Shown here piece after piece: positions 1 to 10,592 of a stretch of 64,000 nt of DNA. Where the stretch lies: NCBI GenBank assembly GCA_945860865.1, contig CAMARW010000001.1:400294-464293 (forward strand). The letters are read 5' to 3'. This DNA comes from Chitinophaga pinensis (GTDB lineage Bacteria; Bacteroidota; Bacteroidia; UKL13-3). The notes below the pieces were generated by a model. The model had not been told where the DNA came from. It was given only the letters and a program-made list of their open reading frames with translations, and searched no databases. The translations under genes and the position numbers were made by a program. The stretch's first letter is position 1; every line of letters starts with the position of its first letter.

Positions 1-486
1 AAAGGTCGTTTTGATTATGTTAGGTCTGACAATGGTATCATTGGAATTGTAGACTATGCGCATACACCCGATGCGCTTGAGAATGTACTAAAAACCATCA
101 ATGAGGTTCGCAGCGGAAACCAACAACTCATCACAGTAGTGGGTTGTGGAGGTAACAGAGACAAGGCTAAACGACCTATTATGGCGGAAACTGCCTGCGA
201 ATTAAGTAGTAAAGTTATACTTACTTCAGACAATCCGAGGGAGGAAAATCCAGAAGATATTTTAAATGATATGCAAGCTGGCGTGCCTGCCCTTCATTTT
301 AAGAAAACCCTACGAATAAGCGATCGCAGAGAAGCTATAAAAACAGCTGTAAGTATTGCCAATAGCGGAGATGTAATCTTAGTTGCTGGTAAAGGGCACG
401 AAAATTATCAGGAAATAAAAGGCGTTAAATACCCTTTTGATGATTGCGCAGAATTGAGTCAATTTTTCAAACTATTTCAATCTTAA
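1..486 (+). CDS. murE: UDP-N-acetylmuramoyl-L-alanyl-D-glutamate ligase (MurE), 3' part; 5' end lies outside the window
   Basis: Frame 1 is open from base 1 and reads ...[17 protein letters not shown]...[15 protein letters not shown]..., typical Mur ligase C-terminal domain; directly upstream of mraY. Confidence 0.93.
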   Translation, partial: KGRFDYVRSDNGIIGIVDYAHTPDALENVLKTINEVRSGNQQLITVVGCGGNRDKAKRPIMAETACELSSKVILTSDNPREENPEDILNDMQAGVPALHFKKTLRISDRREAIKTAVSIANSGDVILVAGKGHENYQEIKGVKYPFDDCAELSQFFKLFQS

Positions 487-499
487 TTAAAGTAATTAT

Positions 500-1756
500 A
501 TGTTATATTATTTATTTGATTTTTTAAATAACGAATTAAACTTCCCGGGAGCAGGGATGTTTCAATACATCTCTTTTAGGGCTGCTATGGCCATTATTTT
601 ATCGTTATTTATCTCATTAGTATACGGAAAAACACTTATTAATAAACTTAGAAAACTTCAAGTAAGTGATGAGATAAGAGACTTAGGCTTGGCCGGTGAG
701 CAGCAAAAGAAAGGTACGCCAACTATGGGAGGCTTAATTATTTTAGCCGCTATTGTTATACCTACACTCTTGTTTGCGCGTATAAATAACGTTTATATTA
801 TTCTCATTTTAATCTCTACAATTTGGTTAGGCTTGGTAGGGTTTTTAGATGATTATATAAAGGTTTTTAAAAAGAATAAAGAGGGTTTAGCTGGTAGATT
901 TAAAATTCTGGGACAAGTTGGTTTGGGTTTTATTGTGGCCACTACCTTGTATTTCAATCAGCATGTTAAAACCAAGGAGTTTTACCACCCAAGTGAGGTA
1001 AATGCTGCTTTTATTCAAGAACATAATTTAAATCCACAAGTAATAAGCGGACAAGTTATGTTGGTGCGTGATAACAAGGCCACCACTACTACTATTCCTT
1101 TTTTTAAATCGAGTGAGTTCGACTATGCAAATTTAATGCGTTTTGTTGGGGAGAGTTACAAAGATTTTAATTATATTATATACTTATTAGTTGTAATTTT
1201 TATTATAACAGCAGTTTCTAATGGGGCAAATATTACAGATGGAATTGATGGTTTAGCTGCAGGTACTTCTGCCATTATTTCTTTTGTATTGGGCATTTTT
1301 GCCTACATAAGTGGCAATATTATTTTTGCCAAATATTTAAATATTATGTACATCCCTCATTTAGAGGAGATGGTAATATTTGCAGGCGCCTTGGTGGGTG
1401 CATGTATTGGTTTTTTATGGTACAATGCCTATCCCGCTCAAGTGTTTATGGGCGATACCGGAAGCTTGGCCTTAGGAGGCATTATTGCTGCCTTTTCTAT
1501 AATGGTTCGCAAAGAATTGTTGATACCTATTTTATGTGGAATATTCTTAGTTGAGAACTTGTCTGTAATGATTCAGGTAACTTATTTTAAATATACCAAA
1601 AAGAAATATGGAGAAGGCAAAAGGGTGTTTTTAATGTCGCCACTCCACCATCATTATCAAAAATTAGGCTTTCATGAAACAAAGATTGTAACCCGTTTCT
1701 GGATCATAGGAATTTTGCTTGCTATTATCACCATTATTACTTTAAAAGTTCGCTAG
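500..1756 (+). CDS. mraY: Phospho-N-acetylmuramoyl-pentapeptide transferase
   Basis: Polytopic membrane protein with [24 protein letters not shown] and HHHYQKLGF motifs; dcw order. Confidence 0.97.
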   Translation: MLYYLFDFLNNELNFPGAGMFQYISFRAAMAIILSLFISLVYGKTLINKLRKLQVSDEIRDLGLAGEQQKKGTPTMGGLIILAAIVIPTLLFARINNVYIILILISTIWLGLVGFLDDYIKVFKKNKEGLAGRFKILGQVGLGFIVATTLYFNQHVKTKEFYHPSEVNAAFIQEHNLNPQVISGQVMLVRDNKATTTTIPFFKSSEFDYANLMRFVGESYKDFNYIIYLLVVIFIITAVSNGANITDGIDGLAAGTSAIISFVLGIFAYISGNIIFAKYLNIMYIPHLEEMVIFAGALVGACIGFLWYNAYPAQVFMGDTGSLALGGIIAAFSIMVRKELLIPILCGIFLVENLSVMIQVTYFKYTKKKYGEGKRVFLMSPLHHHYQKLGFHETKIVTRFWIIGILLAIITIITLKVR

Positions 1757-1757
1757 T

Positions 1758-3104
1758 ATGAGCCAAAGAATTGTAATATTGGGTTGTGGCGAAAGTGGCG
1801 TGGGTGCTGCTATGTTGGCCAAACAAAAAGGCTTCGACGTTTTTGTTTCTGATGGAGGTAAAATTGCCGAAACATTTAAGTATGAGTTATTACAATTGGG
1901 CGTTGCCTATGAAGAAGGTACACACACCGCTGGTTTGATCCTAAACGCTGATGAAGTAATTAAAAGTCCAGGTATACCCGAAAAAAACGAGTGGGTTCAG
2001 GCTTTAAGAGAAAAGAATATTTCTATTATCAATGAGATAGAATTTGCTAGCAGGTATACAGAAGCAAAACTTATTTGTATCACAGGTACTAATGGGAAAA
2101 CAACTACCACATCATTGGCTTACCATTTGTTAAAAAAGGGTGGTTTAAATGTAGCTGTTGCGGGCAATATTGGTGTAAGCATGAGCAGAATGGTGGCTAC
2201 AGGCAACTACGATTATTTTGTATTAGAGATTAGCAGTTTTCAGCTAGATGATATGTATCAATTTAAAGCTGATATAGCTGTTTTATGTAATATCACACCT
2301 GATCATTTGGATAGGTATAACTATAACCTTGATAATTATATCGCCTCCAAGTTTAGGATCAGCCAGAACCAAACAGCTGATAGTTTATTTATTTACTGTG
2401 CCGATGATGTTCTTACCACAGATAACATTAGCCTCTGCAAAGGACAAGGCCGTATGTTACCCTTTTCACTCAACCATAAAAATGTTCCAGGGGCTTGGAT
2501 TGCCGAAGATCAAATTTTTATTCAACTAAACGAAAATCAATCAAATCAATTTACTATGTATACTTCAGAATTAGTCTTAAAAGGGCGTCACAACGCCTAC
2601 AACTCAATGGCAGCAGCTATGTTGGCAAATGCTCTTGAGGTTCGCAAGGATATAATCCGTGAGGGTTTATCTGATTTCCAAAATGTAGAACATCGTTTAG
2701 AGTATGTGGCTACCATTAGGGGCGTAGATTTTATTAACGATTCTAAGGCTACTAATGTAAATGCCGCTTGGTATGCATTAGAGTGCATGGATAAACCAAC
2801 AATTTGGGTTGTGGGTGGTGTAGATAAAGGCAATGATTACGAAATGTTGAGAGAGTTAGTGAAAGATAGAGTTCGCATTATTGTATGCCTGGGTATTGAT
2901 AATATGCGCATTCATGAAGCCTTTGGCAAAGATGTAGATATGATTATAAACACCAGCAGCGCGCAAGAGGCCGTGCATGTTGCGGCTAAATTATCTAAAC
3001 CAGGTGAAACTGTTTTGCTCTCTCCTGCTTGTGCCTCATTTGACTTATTTAAAAATTACGAAGACAGAGGTAGGCAATTTAAGGCAGCTGTTAAAAGTTT
3101 ATAA
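1758..3104 (+). CDS. murD: UDP-N-acetylmuramoylalanine--D-glutamate ligase
   Basis: ITGTNGKTTTTSL P-loop, NDSKATN motif, dcw position. Confidence 0.96.
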   Translation: MSQRIVILGCGESGVGAAMLAKQKGFDVFVSDGGKIAETFKYELLQLGVAYEEGTHTAGLILNADEVIKSPGIPEKNEWVQALREKNISIINEIEFASRYTEAKLICITGTNGKTTTTSLAYHLLKKGGLNVAVAGNIGVSMSRMVATGNYDYFVLEISSFQLDDMYQFKADIAVLCNITPDHLDRYNYNLDNYIASKFRISQNQTADSLFIYCADDVLTTDNISLCKGQGRMLPFSLNHKNVPGAWIAEDQIFIQLNENQSNQFTMYTSELVLKGRHNAYNSMAAAMLANALEVRKDIIREGLSDFQNVEHRLEYVATIRGVDFINDSKATNVNAAWYALECMDKPTIWVVGGVDKGNDYEMLRELVKDRVRIIVCLGIDNMRIHEAFGKDVDMIINTSSAQEAVHVAAKLSKPGETVLLSPACASFDLFKNYEDRGRQFKAAVKSL

Positions 3105-3157
3105 TAAAAACAAATCATTTGTTTGTTTACCACCAAGCAAATGATTTTTATAGTAAG

Positions 3158-4345
3158 ATGAATTGGTTTAGTTGGGAAAATTTAAGGCCTAAGGGCGATA
3201 AAATTATGTGGGGCGTTATTTTTGCGCTCTCCATATGGGGCTTGTTGGCTGTTTACAGTTCCACAGGCGCTCTTGCGCACCAAAAACAAGGAGGAAGAAC
3301 AGAAGTATATTTGGTTCAACAACTGTGTTTCTTACTGGGTGGAATCATGGTTATGTTGGTTACTCATTCTGTACATTATAAATTTTACCTCAAATTTTCT
3401 AAACTGTTATTATATTTTGCCTATGGTTTATTAATACTAACCTTCTTTTTCGGTGCTAATTATAATGATGCGCAACGCTGGTTGAAAATACCTTTTATTG
3501 GTATTACTTTTCAAACATCTGATGTGGCTAAGGTGGCTTTAATATTATATGTAGCGCGTGAGTTAGCCATGAGGCAAGAAGACATAAAAGATTTTAAAAA
3601 AGGGTTTCTTCCTATTATTTTACATGTAGGCATCACGAGTTTATTAATAGCCCCATCTAATTTATCTACTGCACTAGTACTTTTTAGCACTTGTATGGTA
3701 ATTATGTTTATGGGCAGGGTAAGTATTAAGCATATTATATATATGGGTGCGCCCATTTTAATTGTATTATTTTTGGCTATTCTTTTGGTGTTGAATACAC
3801 CCGACAAATATTTAAAAAATGCTGGCAGGGTTTTAACTTGGAAACACCGCATAGAGAACTATCAAACACGCTCCACCAATTCAGATGAAACCTACCAAAA
3901 CGACCATGCTAAGATTGCTATTGCCAATGGTGGATTAATTGGCGTGGGACCGGGCGGGAGCACAGAAAGAAATTTTTTACCCCAAGCCTATTCCGATTTT
4001 ATCTATGCCATTATAACCGAAGAATACGGTTTTTTTGGCGCCGTTTTAATGATGGGGCTTTACCTCCTTTTTATGTACCGCGCCTTTAGAATAATTTTTA
4101 AAAGTCCGAAAGCATTTGGCGCCCTATTGGCAGTTGGATTAAGCTTTGCACTGGTTTTACAAGCACTCATAAATATGGCCATTGCAGTTAATTTAGTGCC
4201 CAATACGGGTTTAACCTTGCCCTTGGTTAGTAAGGGTGGAACTTCCATAGTGATCACGAGTTTTGCCTTTGGTTTAATTATGAGTGTTAGTCGCTATGTG
4301 GAAGAGTATGAACCCAATGAAGCTGAAAATAAAATAGCCAGTTAA
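3158..4345 (+). CDS. ftsW: FtsW/RodA/SpoVE family lipid II polymerase/flippase (FtsW)
   Basis: SEDS protein with PNTGLTLPLVSKGGTS. The ORF track starts at 3119 (TTG); ATG 3158 (MNWFSWENL) is preferred because 3119 lies inside a hairpin. Confidence 0.93.
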   Translation: MNWFSWENLRPKGDKIMWGVIFALSIWGLLAVYSSTGALAHQKQGGRTEVYLVQQLCFLLGGIMVMLVTHSVHYKFYLKFSKLLLYFAYGLLILTFFFGANYNDAQRWLKIPFIGITFQTSDVAKVALILYVARELAMRQEDIKDFKKGFLPIILHVGITSLLIAPSNLSTALVLFSTCMVIMFMGRVSIKHIIYMGAPILIVLFLAILLVLNTPDKYLKNAGRVLTWKHRIENYQTRSTNSDETYQNDHAKIAIANGGLIGVGPGGSTERNFLPQAYSDFIYAIITEEYGFFGAVLMMGLYLLFMYRAFRIIFKSPKAFGALLAVGLSFALVLQALINMAIAVNLVPNTGLTLPLVSKGGTSIVITSFAFGLIMSVSRYVEEYEPNEAENKIAS

Positions 4346-4356
4346 GGTCAGATAGA

Positions 4357-5469
4357 ATGATGAATAATACAAATAGAAAATTACGTATAATTATAAGTGG
4401 TGGTGGCACTGGTGGGCATATTTATCCTGCTATTGCGGTGGCGCAAACTTTACAAAAAAGATTGCACAATGAGGTTGAGTTTTTATTTGTGGGTGCCAGC
4501 GATAGAATGGAAATGGAAAAGGTGCCCAAAGCAGGCTTTGCCATTGAGGGCTTATGGATTAGTGGCTTACAAAGAAGCTTAAGCATTAAAAACATTTTAT
4601 TCCCGGTTAAGGTGATTGCTGCCGTAGTAAAATCTATCGCTATCATTCAAAAATTTAATCCAGATTTAGCAATTGGTTTTGGTGGCTATGCTAGTGGGGC
4701 CATGATGTTTGCCGCAACGCTTAAAGGCATTCCAAGTATGATTCACGAGCAAAATTCATATGCGGGTATTACCAATAAAATTTTGAAAAAGAGAGTCCGT
4801 AAAATTGCAGTGGCCTATGATAATATGGATCGATTTTTCCCAAGTAATCGTATCGTTAAAACAGGCAACCCTGTGAGGTTAGATATCTGCAATATTACCC
4901 ATAAAAAAGACCAAGCACTTGCCTTTTTTGGTCTGAACCCAAGCCGAAAAACAATTTTAATTATTGGGGGAAGCTTGGGTGCAAGAACAATTAACCAAAG
5001 CATTGAAAAAGATTTAGATTTGTTAATTGCCCAAGATGTAAATGTGATTTGGCAAACGGGTAAGTTGTTTACAAGTGCGCGTTCAAATCAAATACCTGAA
5101 TCATTTAAACTTTATTTATCGCCATTTATTTATGAAATGGATTTGGCCTACGCCGCTGCCGATATAGTTATTTCTAGAGCAGGTGCGCTTTCTATTGCAG
5201 AATTAGCTATTGCTGCCAAACCTTGCATTTTAGTTCCTTCTCCTAATGTTAGTGAAGATCATCAAACAAAAAATGCCATGGCTTTAGTAAACAAAGAGGC
5301 CGCTGTTTTAATTACAGATGCAGCGGCTAGAGAGCAATTGGTTCCGGCATTAATTAGCTTATTAGAAGATTTGCCAAAGCAGGAACAATTGGCGGCTAAT
5401 ATTGCCCAATTGGCTATGCCCAATGCTGCAGAATTAATTGTAGATGAGTTGTTATCATTAAAACCATAA
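4357..5469 (+). CDS. murG: UDP-N-acetylglucosamine--MurNAc-(pentapeptide) transferase
   Basis: SGGGTGGHIYPAIAVA N-terminus, HEQNSYAG, dcw position. Confidence 0.97.
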   Translation: MMNNTNRKLRIIISGGGTGGHIYPAIAVAQTLQKRLHNEVEFLFVGASDRMEMEKVPKAGFAIEGLWISGLQRSLSIKNILFPVKVIAAVVKSIAIIQKFNPDLAIGFGGYASGAMMFAATLKGIPSMIHEQNSYAGITNKILKKRVRKIAVAYDNMDRFFPSNRIVKTGNPVRLDICNITHKKDQALAFFGLNPSRKTILIIGGSLGARTINQSIEKDLDLLIAQDVNVIWQTGKLFTSARSNQIPESFKLYLSPFIYEMDLAYAAADIVISRAGALSIAELAIAAKPCILVPSPNVSEDHQTKNAMALVNKEAAVLITDAAAREQLVPALISLLEDLPKQEQLAANIAQLAMPNAAELIVDELLSLKP

Positions 5470-5471
5470 AG

Positions 5472-6866
5472 ATGAATTTAGCCAATATAAAATATGCTTA
5501 TTTTTTAGGAATTGGTGGCATAGGCATGAGCGCCATTGCGCGCTATTTTAACCATATTGGGGTGCAAGTTTGGGGTTATGATAAAACAGAAACTCCGCTT
5601 ACACAAAATTTAGTTGCAGAAGGTATATCTATTCATTACACCGAGGATTTAAACCTCCTACAAGCCTTGCCCATTTCTACCCAAAATACTTTAGTTGTTT
5701 TAACGCCCGCTATTCCAAAAGCGCATCAAGAGTGGGCCTGGTTTATACAAAAACAATTTACTATTCAAAAGCGTGCAGAGGTGCTGGGCATATTAAGTCA
5801 GTCTTCTTTAACTATTGGTATTGCCGGTACACACGGCAAAACAACTACTTCTTGTTTATTAGCCCATTTATTAACGCAAAGTAGTATAAAGTGCAATGCA
5901 TTTTTAGGCGGTATTGCCAGCAATTATGACAGTAATTTGTTGTTACACCCACAAGCAGATAGTTTGCCTTTAAATAAACAATTTACGGTGGTTGAAGCAG
6001 ATGAGTTTGATCGCTCTTTTTTAACCCTTACGCCATATTTTGCTGCAATAACCTCAACAGACGCTGATCACTTGGATATCTATGGAAATCACTCCGAAAT
6101 GCAGGAGTCTTTCTTAGCTTATGCCAACAAATTACGAAGCGATGGCACTCTATTGGTAAAATATGATTTAGGTATTATTGCTCAATTATCGGGTAATTTT
6201 AAAACATACGGTCTGAACCCAAACGCGCAAATTTATGCGCATAATATCCGTATCAATGAAGCAGAACATTTATTTGATTTGGTGCTCGAAAATGGAGTTA
6301 TCATAGAAAATTTGTCTTTGGGTATACCCGGTTTACATAATGTTGAAAATGCAGTTGCAGCCTCCGCCATCGCATTAATGTGTGGCGTTAATGAGGAGGA
6401 GTTGCGTTTTGGCTTAATGTCGTTTAAGGGCGTAAAACGTAGGTTTGAGTACAGAATAAAAAATGAAAAGCAGGTGTTTATTGATGATTATGCGCACCAT
6501 CCAACCGAGATAAGGGCCATTTTAAATTCGGTTAAGAAAATGTACCCGCATAAAAAGTTAGTGGTGGCTTTTCAGCCTCATTTATTTAGCAGAACCCGTG
6601 ATTTTATGGATGAATTTGCTGATTCTCTATCTCTGGCCGATGCTGTTTACCTTTTACCTATTTACCCTGCAAGAGAATTGCCTATAGAAGGTGTAAACTC
6701 TGATTTATTGTTAGATAAGATTTCTTGTAAAGAAAAGGCCTTGTTAGATAAGCCATCTTTGATTGACAAGATTGTTGGTTTAAATCCTGAATTATTTGTT
6801 TGCTTAGGAGCGGGTGATATAGATGCTTTGGTTCAGCCAATTGAGAGAGGATTATTAAATAGGTAA
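5472..6866 (+). CDS. murC: UDP-N-acetylmuramate--L-alanine ligase
   Basis: GIGGIGMSAIA and GIAGTHGKTTTSC motifs. Confidence 0.97.
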   Translation: MNLANIKYAYFLGIGGIGMSAIARYFNHIGVQVWGYDKTETPLTQNLVAEGISIHYTEDLNLLQALPISTQNTLVVLTPAIPKAHQEWAWFIQKQFTIQKRAEVLGILSQSSLTIGIAGTHGKTTTSCLLAHLLTQSSIKCNAFLGGIASNYDSNLLLHPQADSLPLNKQFTVVEADEFDRSFLTLTPYFAAITSTDADHLDIYGNHSEMQESFLAYANKLRSDGTLLVKYDLGIIAQLSGNFKTYGLNPNAQIYAHNIRINEAEHLFDLVLENGVIIENLSLGIPGLHNVENAVAASAIALMCGVNEEELRFGLMSFKGVKRRFEYRIKNEKQVFIDDYAHHPTEIRAILNSVKKMYPHKKLVVAFQPHLFSRTRDFMDEFADSLSLADAVYLLPIYPARELPIEGVNSDLLLDKISCKEKALLDKPSLIDKIVGLNPELFVCLGAGDIDALVQPIERGLLNR

Positions 6867-6867
6867 G

Positions 6868-7653
6868 ATGAGTCCGAATTTGAAAATAGCGCTTAAAAAA
6901 ATTGCCCGAATAAGTCTTTGGGTAATGCTAATTGGCATTGCATTATTTGCATTAGCTTTTTCGCATAAACAGGCGCAAAGTGCACTTTGTGTGCGCGTAA
7001 ATGTGAGGGTTTATCCTGCCGAAATTGGGTTCTACAACCGACAGAAAATTTTAGAGCAGTTGCGTCTCAATTTACCTAGTGGCAAAAAAGCTATTGGATT
7101 GCCCTTGGGTGACATAGCGATTAATAATGTTGAAAACCATTTGAAAGGTTTAGATTTCATTGAAAATGCAGAGGCTTATGCAGATATGCAAGGAGAATTG
7201 TATTTGAATGTATGGCAGCGTAAGCCTATTGTTAGAATAATGCGTTTTGATGGCACGCAATTTTATGTAGATCAATTTGGCATTAAAATGCCTCTAAATG
7301 AATATTTTACAGCACATGTTCCATTTGCTAATGGAAATATCTTTGAAAGGTTTGAAAAAAGTGATTCAGTGTACTCTTTTGTAGGAAATGAGGTGTTCAA
7401 AATAGCCTCTTATGTTGATAAACATCCGTTTTACAAGGCATTAATTGAACAGATATTTGTAAATGCCGATAATGAGTTAATACTGGTTCCTAAAATTGGA
7501 AATCAGGTGATTGTTTTTGGTGATACCAATAAAATGGAAATCAAGTTTAAAAAGCTTCTAGCTTTCTACAGAGAGGGCCTTAGTAGGATAGGTTGGAGCA
7601 AATATAAACGCATAGATTTACGATTTGATGGTCAGGTAATTTGTAAAATATAA
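6868..7653 (+). CDS. ftsQ: Cell division protein FtsQ-like
   Basis: Single N-terminal TM, POTRA-like region, between murC and ftsA. Confidence 0.82.
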   Translation: MSPNLKIALKKIARISLWVMLIGIALFALAFSHKQAQSALCVRVNVRVYPAEIGFYNRQKILEQLRLNLPSGKKAIGLPLGDIAINNVENHLKGLDFIENAEAYADMQGELYLNVWQRKPIVRIMRFDGTQFYVDQFGIKMPLNEYFTAHVPFANGNIFERFEKSDSVYSFVGNEVFKIASYVDKHPFYKALIEQIFVNADNELILVPKIGNQVIVFGDTNKMEIKFKKLLAFYREGLSRIGWSKYKRIDLRFDGQVICKI

Positions 7654-7664
7654 AGGGAAATATA

Positions 7665-8981
7665 ATGTTGGTAGAATCCAAAATAATTGTGGGACTTGAT
7701 ATTGGTACAACCAAGGTTTGTGCCATTGTGGGTAAGCGCAACGAGCATGGTAAAATTGAGGTATTAGCCATGGGCAAAGCTGAAAGCCTTGGGGTAATTA
7801 GGGGTGAAGTTAGGAATATCGAAAAAACAGTTCGTGCTATTAATGAGGCTATTGAAAAAGCACGTTTGTCTTTGCTTAAAAATAAAATTCAATTAGAGAT
7901 TCACAATGTGCATGTGGGTATAGCGGGGCAGCATATTAAGAGTTTGCAACATAGAAATAGTATAAGTTTAGGTGCCAGAGATGAGGAAATAAGCAAAGAA
8001 GATGTAATACGTTTAATTAAAGATACCAATAAGCTAGCCCTTGCTCCTGGAGATGAAATTATACATGTTTTACCGCAAGAATATACAGTAGATGATATTA
8101 ATGATGTATACGATCCGGTGGGTATGACAGGTGTGCGATTGTCGTCTAATTTTCATGTTATTACTGGAAATATAGATGCCATAAAAAACATAAATAAAAG
8201 TGTAGAAAGATCGGGTTTAAAAGTAGCAGATTTAATTTTAGAACCTTTGTCGTCTTCCGAGGCAGTGCTTACGCCAGAGGAGTTAGAAGCAGGGGTTTGT
8301 TTAGTAGATATTGGTGGTGGAACTACGGATGTGGCCATATTTAAAAATGGTATTATTAGGCATACCGCTGTTATTCCATTTGGCGGAAATATTATTACCA
8401 AAGATGTGGAAGAGGGTTGTAATGTTTTACGTAACCAAGCCGAAGCTTTAAAAGTAAAATTTGGTTCAGCCTTAGCCGATGAAAATAAAGAAAATGAAAT
8501 TGTTAGTATCCCTAGTTTTCATGGCAGGCCTCCCAAAGAAGTAAGTGTTAAAAACCTAGCTATGGTTATTCAGGCTAGGGTTGAAGAGATTTTTGAAACC
8601 GTACTTTTTGAAATAAAAAGCTCTGGTTTAGAAAAGAAATTAAACGCAGGAATTGTTATTACTGGTGGTGGTTCGCAACTTAAACACCTAGATAAATTAG
8701 TAGAATATGTAACCAGTTTAGATACCCGAATTGGATATGCTAACGAGCATTTGGGGGCCTCAGAAGTAGATGAAATTAAGAGCCCAATCTATGCAACCGG
8801 GGTTGGATTAGTTTTGAAAGGATTTAAAGAATTGGAGGAAATGGAAAAAATAAACGCAATTCCAAATCCGAAAGAAAGAGAAAAGGCTAAAGAGGAAGTA
8901 AAACAAGCAAATATTTTGTCGCGTTTGTATAACCAAGGTAAGAAATGGTTGATTGAAGAAGATGATTTAAATGATTTTTAA
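7665..8981 (+). CDS. ftsA: Cell division protein FtsA
   Basis: VGLDIGTTKVCAIVG, CLVDIGGGTTDVAIF; immediately before ftsZ. Confidence 0.96.
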   Translation: MLVESKIIVGLDIGTTKVCAIVGKRNEHGKIEVLAMGKAESLGVIRGEVRNIEKTVRAINEAIEKARLSLLKNKIQLEIHNVHVGIAGQHIKSLQHRNSISLGARDEEISKEDVIRLIKDTNKLALAPGDEIIHVLPQEYTVDDINDVYDPVGMTGVRLSSNFHVITGNIDAIKNINKSVERSGLKVADLILEPLSSSEAVLTPEELEAGVCLVDIGGGTTDVAIFKNGIIRHTAVIPFGGNIITKDVEEGCNVLRNQAEALKVKFGSALADENKENEIVSIPSFHGRPPKEVSVKNLAMVIQARVEEIFETVLFEIKSSGLEKKLNAGIVITGGGSQLKHLDKLVEYVTSLDTRIGYANEHLGASEVDEIKSPIYATGVGLVLKGFKELEEMEKINAIPNPKEREKAKEEVKQANILSRLYNQGKKWLIEEDDLNDF

Positions 8982-9007
8982 GTAGTACAAAGAGTAAATA
9001 TAAGGAT

Positions 9008-10582
9008 ATGGAAAACAGTGCATTCAAATTTAATATGCCCAAAGAAAAATCATCCATCATAAAAGTTTTGGGTGTAGGCGGCGGCGGCGGCAACGCTGTA
9101 AACTACATGTTTTCGAAAGGAATAAAGGGAGTAGATTTTATTATCTGTAATACTGATTTGCAAGCGCTAGAGAATAGCCCAATTCCAAATAAAATTCAAC
9201 TGGGCGCAAGCTTAACCCAAGGTTTGGGTGCAGGTGCTAATCCAGAGGTTGGCAGAAACTCAGCCATGGAAGCCATAGAAGATATTATTGATACGCTAGG
9301 CGTTAATACTAAAATGCTCTTTATAACAGCAGGTATGGGCGGAGGAACTGGAACTGGAGCTGCACCCATCATTGCTAAAACAGCCCGCGAAATGGGTATT
9401 TTAACGGTAGGTATTGTTACAACTCCCTTTTCTTTTGAGGGTAAAAAGCGCCAAGAATTTGCCACAGAGGGAATCGAAGCTTTAAAAAATGCAGTAGATT
9501 GTTTGCTTATTATCGGCAATGATAAAATTAAGGAAATGTATGGAAATTTACCCATGCGCGCAGCATTTGGTCATGCCAATGAAATTCTAAATACTGCCGC
9601 TAAAGGTATTGCTGAGGTTATTACTTTTCCTGGTGAAATTAATGTAGATTTTGAAGATGTTAAAACTGTAATGAAATCAAGCGGGGTTGCTCTCATGGGA
9701 TCTGCAACCGCTAAAGGTGAAAATAGAGCCATCGAGGCGGTTAAAATAGCGCTTTCTTCTCCATTATTAAACGCCAGCAAAATTAAGGGTGCTAAAAATA
9801 TTTTATTAAATGTTAGCTCGGCAAGTGGCGACCATGAATTATTGATGGGCGAGTTTGAAGAAATCAATAATTATGTGCAAGAAGAAAGTGGTTTTACTGC
9901 CGAAATGATTATTGGTACTAGTTATGATGAATCTCTTGATGATGCCTTGTCTGTTACTTTAATTGCCACCGGTTTTGATTCTATTCCTAAAGAAAATAAA
10001 ATCATTATTGGCAATGTTAATGCAATTGATGCTGCACCAATAACCAATACTTCAAAAACGCTTTCGGTTCAACCCATAGTGCCTAAATCTATAATGCCTG
10101 AACCTACTAAATATAGCTTAGAAGAGGAGCGGTTTGAACCAAAAAAACCAGAGCCAAATGCAACTGATATTGAACTGAGCTTGCGGATTGAAGAGGAAGC
10201 TGATTTGAATTTAGAGGCAGAAGATTTTTATCCTGAAATGGAGGAGCAAAATATATTCACAATGAATGATGAGCCCGAAATTACTGCAGAAACAACCATT
10301 TTTAATTTAATGGATAATTTAACCGTTGAAGACCAAGAAAAAAAAATTGAAAAGCACATTCAACGTATTAAAACTTTAAAGGATTTAAATATTAGCATTA
10401 ATTCTCCTCAGGGTTTACGTGATTTGGAAAAAGAACCAGCTTATAGGCGTAAATTAAAGCGTTTAGAAGATGTTCCGCACTCTTCTATAACGCAAGTAAG
10501 TCGCCTTAGTTTATTTGAAGATAGTACCGGTAAACCAGAAATTAAGAGCAATAATTCCTTTCTACACGATAATGTAGATTAG
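9008..10582 (+). CDS. ftsZ: Cell division GTPase FtsZ
   Basis: GVGGGGGNAVNYM, GGGTGTGAAP tubulin signature. Confidence 0.98.
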   Translation: MENSAFKFNMPKEKSSIIKVLGVGGGGGNAVNYMFSKGIKGVDFIICNTDLQALENSPIPNKIQLGASLTQGLGAGANPEVGRNSAMEAIEDIIDTLGVNTKMLFITAGMGGGTGTGAAPIIAKTAREMGILTVGIVTTPFSFEGKKRQEFATEGIEALKNAVDCLLIIGNDKIKEMYGNLPMRAAFGHANEILNTAAKGIAEVITFPGEINVDFEDVKTVMKSSGVALMGSATAKGENRAIEAVKIALSSPLLNASKIKGAKNILLNVSSASGDHELLMGEFEEINNYVQEESGFTAEMIIGTSYDESLDDALSVTLIATGFDSIPKENKIIIGNVNAIDAAPITNTSKTLSVQPIVPKSIMPEPTKYSLEEERFEPKKPEPNATDIELSLRIEEEADLNLEAEDFYPEMEEQNIFTMNDEPEITAETTIFNLMDNLTVEDQEKKIEKHIQRIKTLKDLNISINSPQGLRDLEKEPAYRRKLKRLEDVPHSSITQVSRLSLFEDSTGKPEIKSNNSFLHDNVD

Positions 10583-10592
10583 GGATAGTATA

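Noticed and set aside
3119-3157. N-terminal extension of FtsW in the ORF track (TTG start at 3119)
   Set aside because: The TTG lies inside a hairpin; the ATG at 3158 gives a normal FtsW N-terminus.
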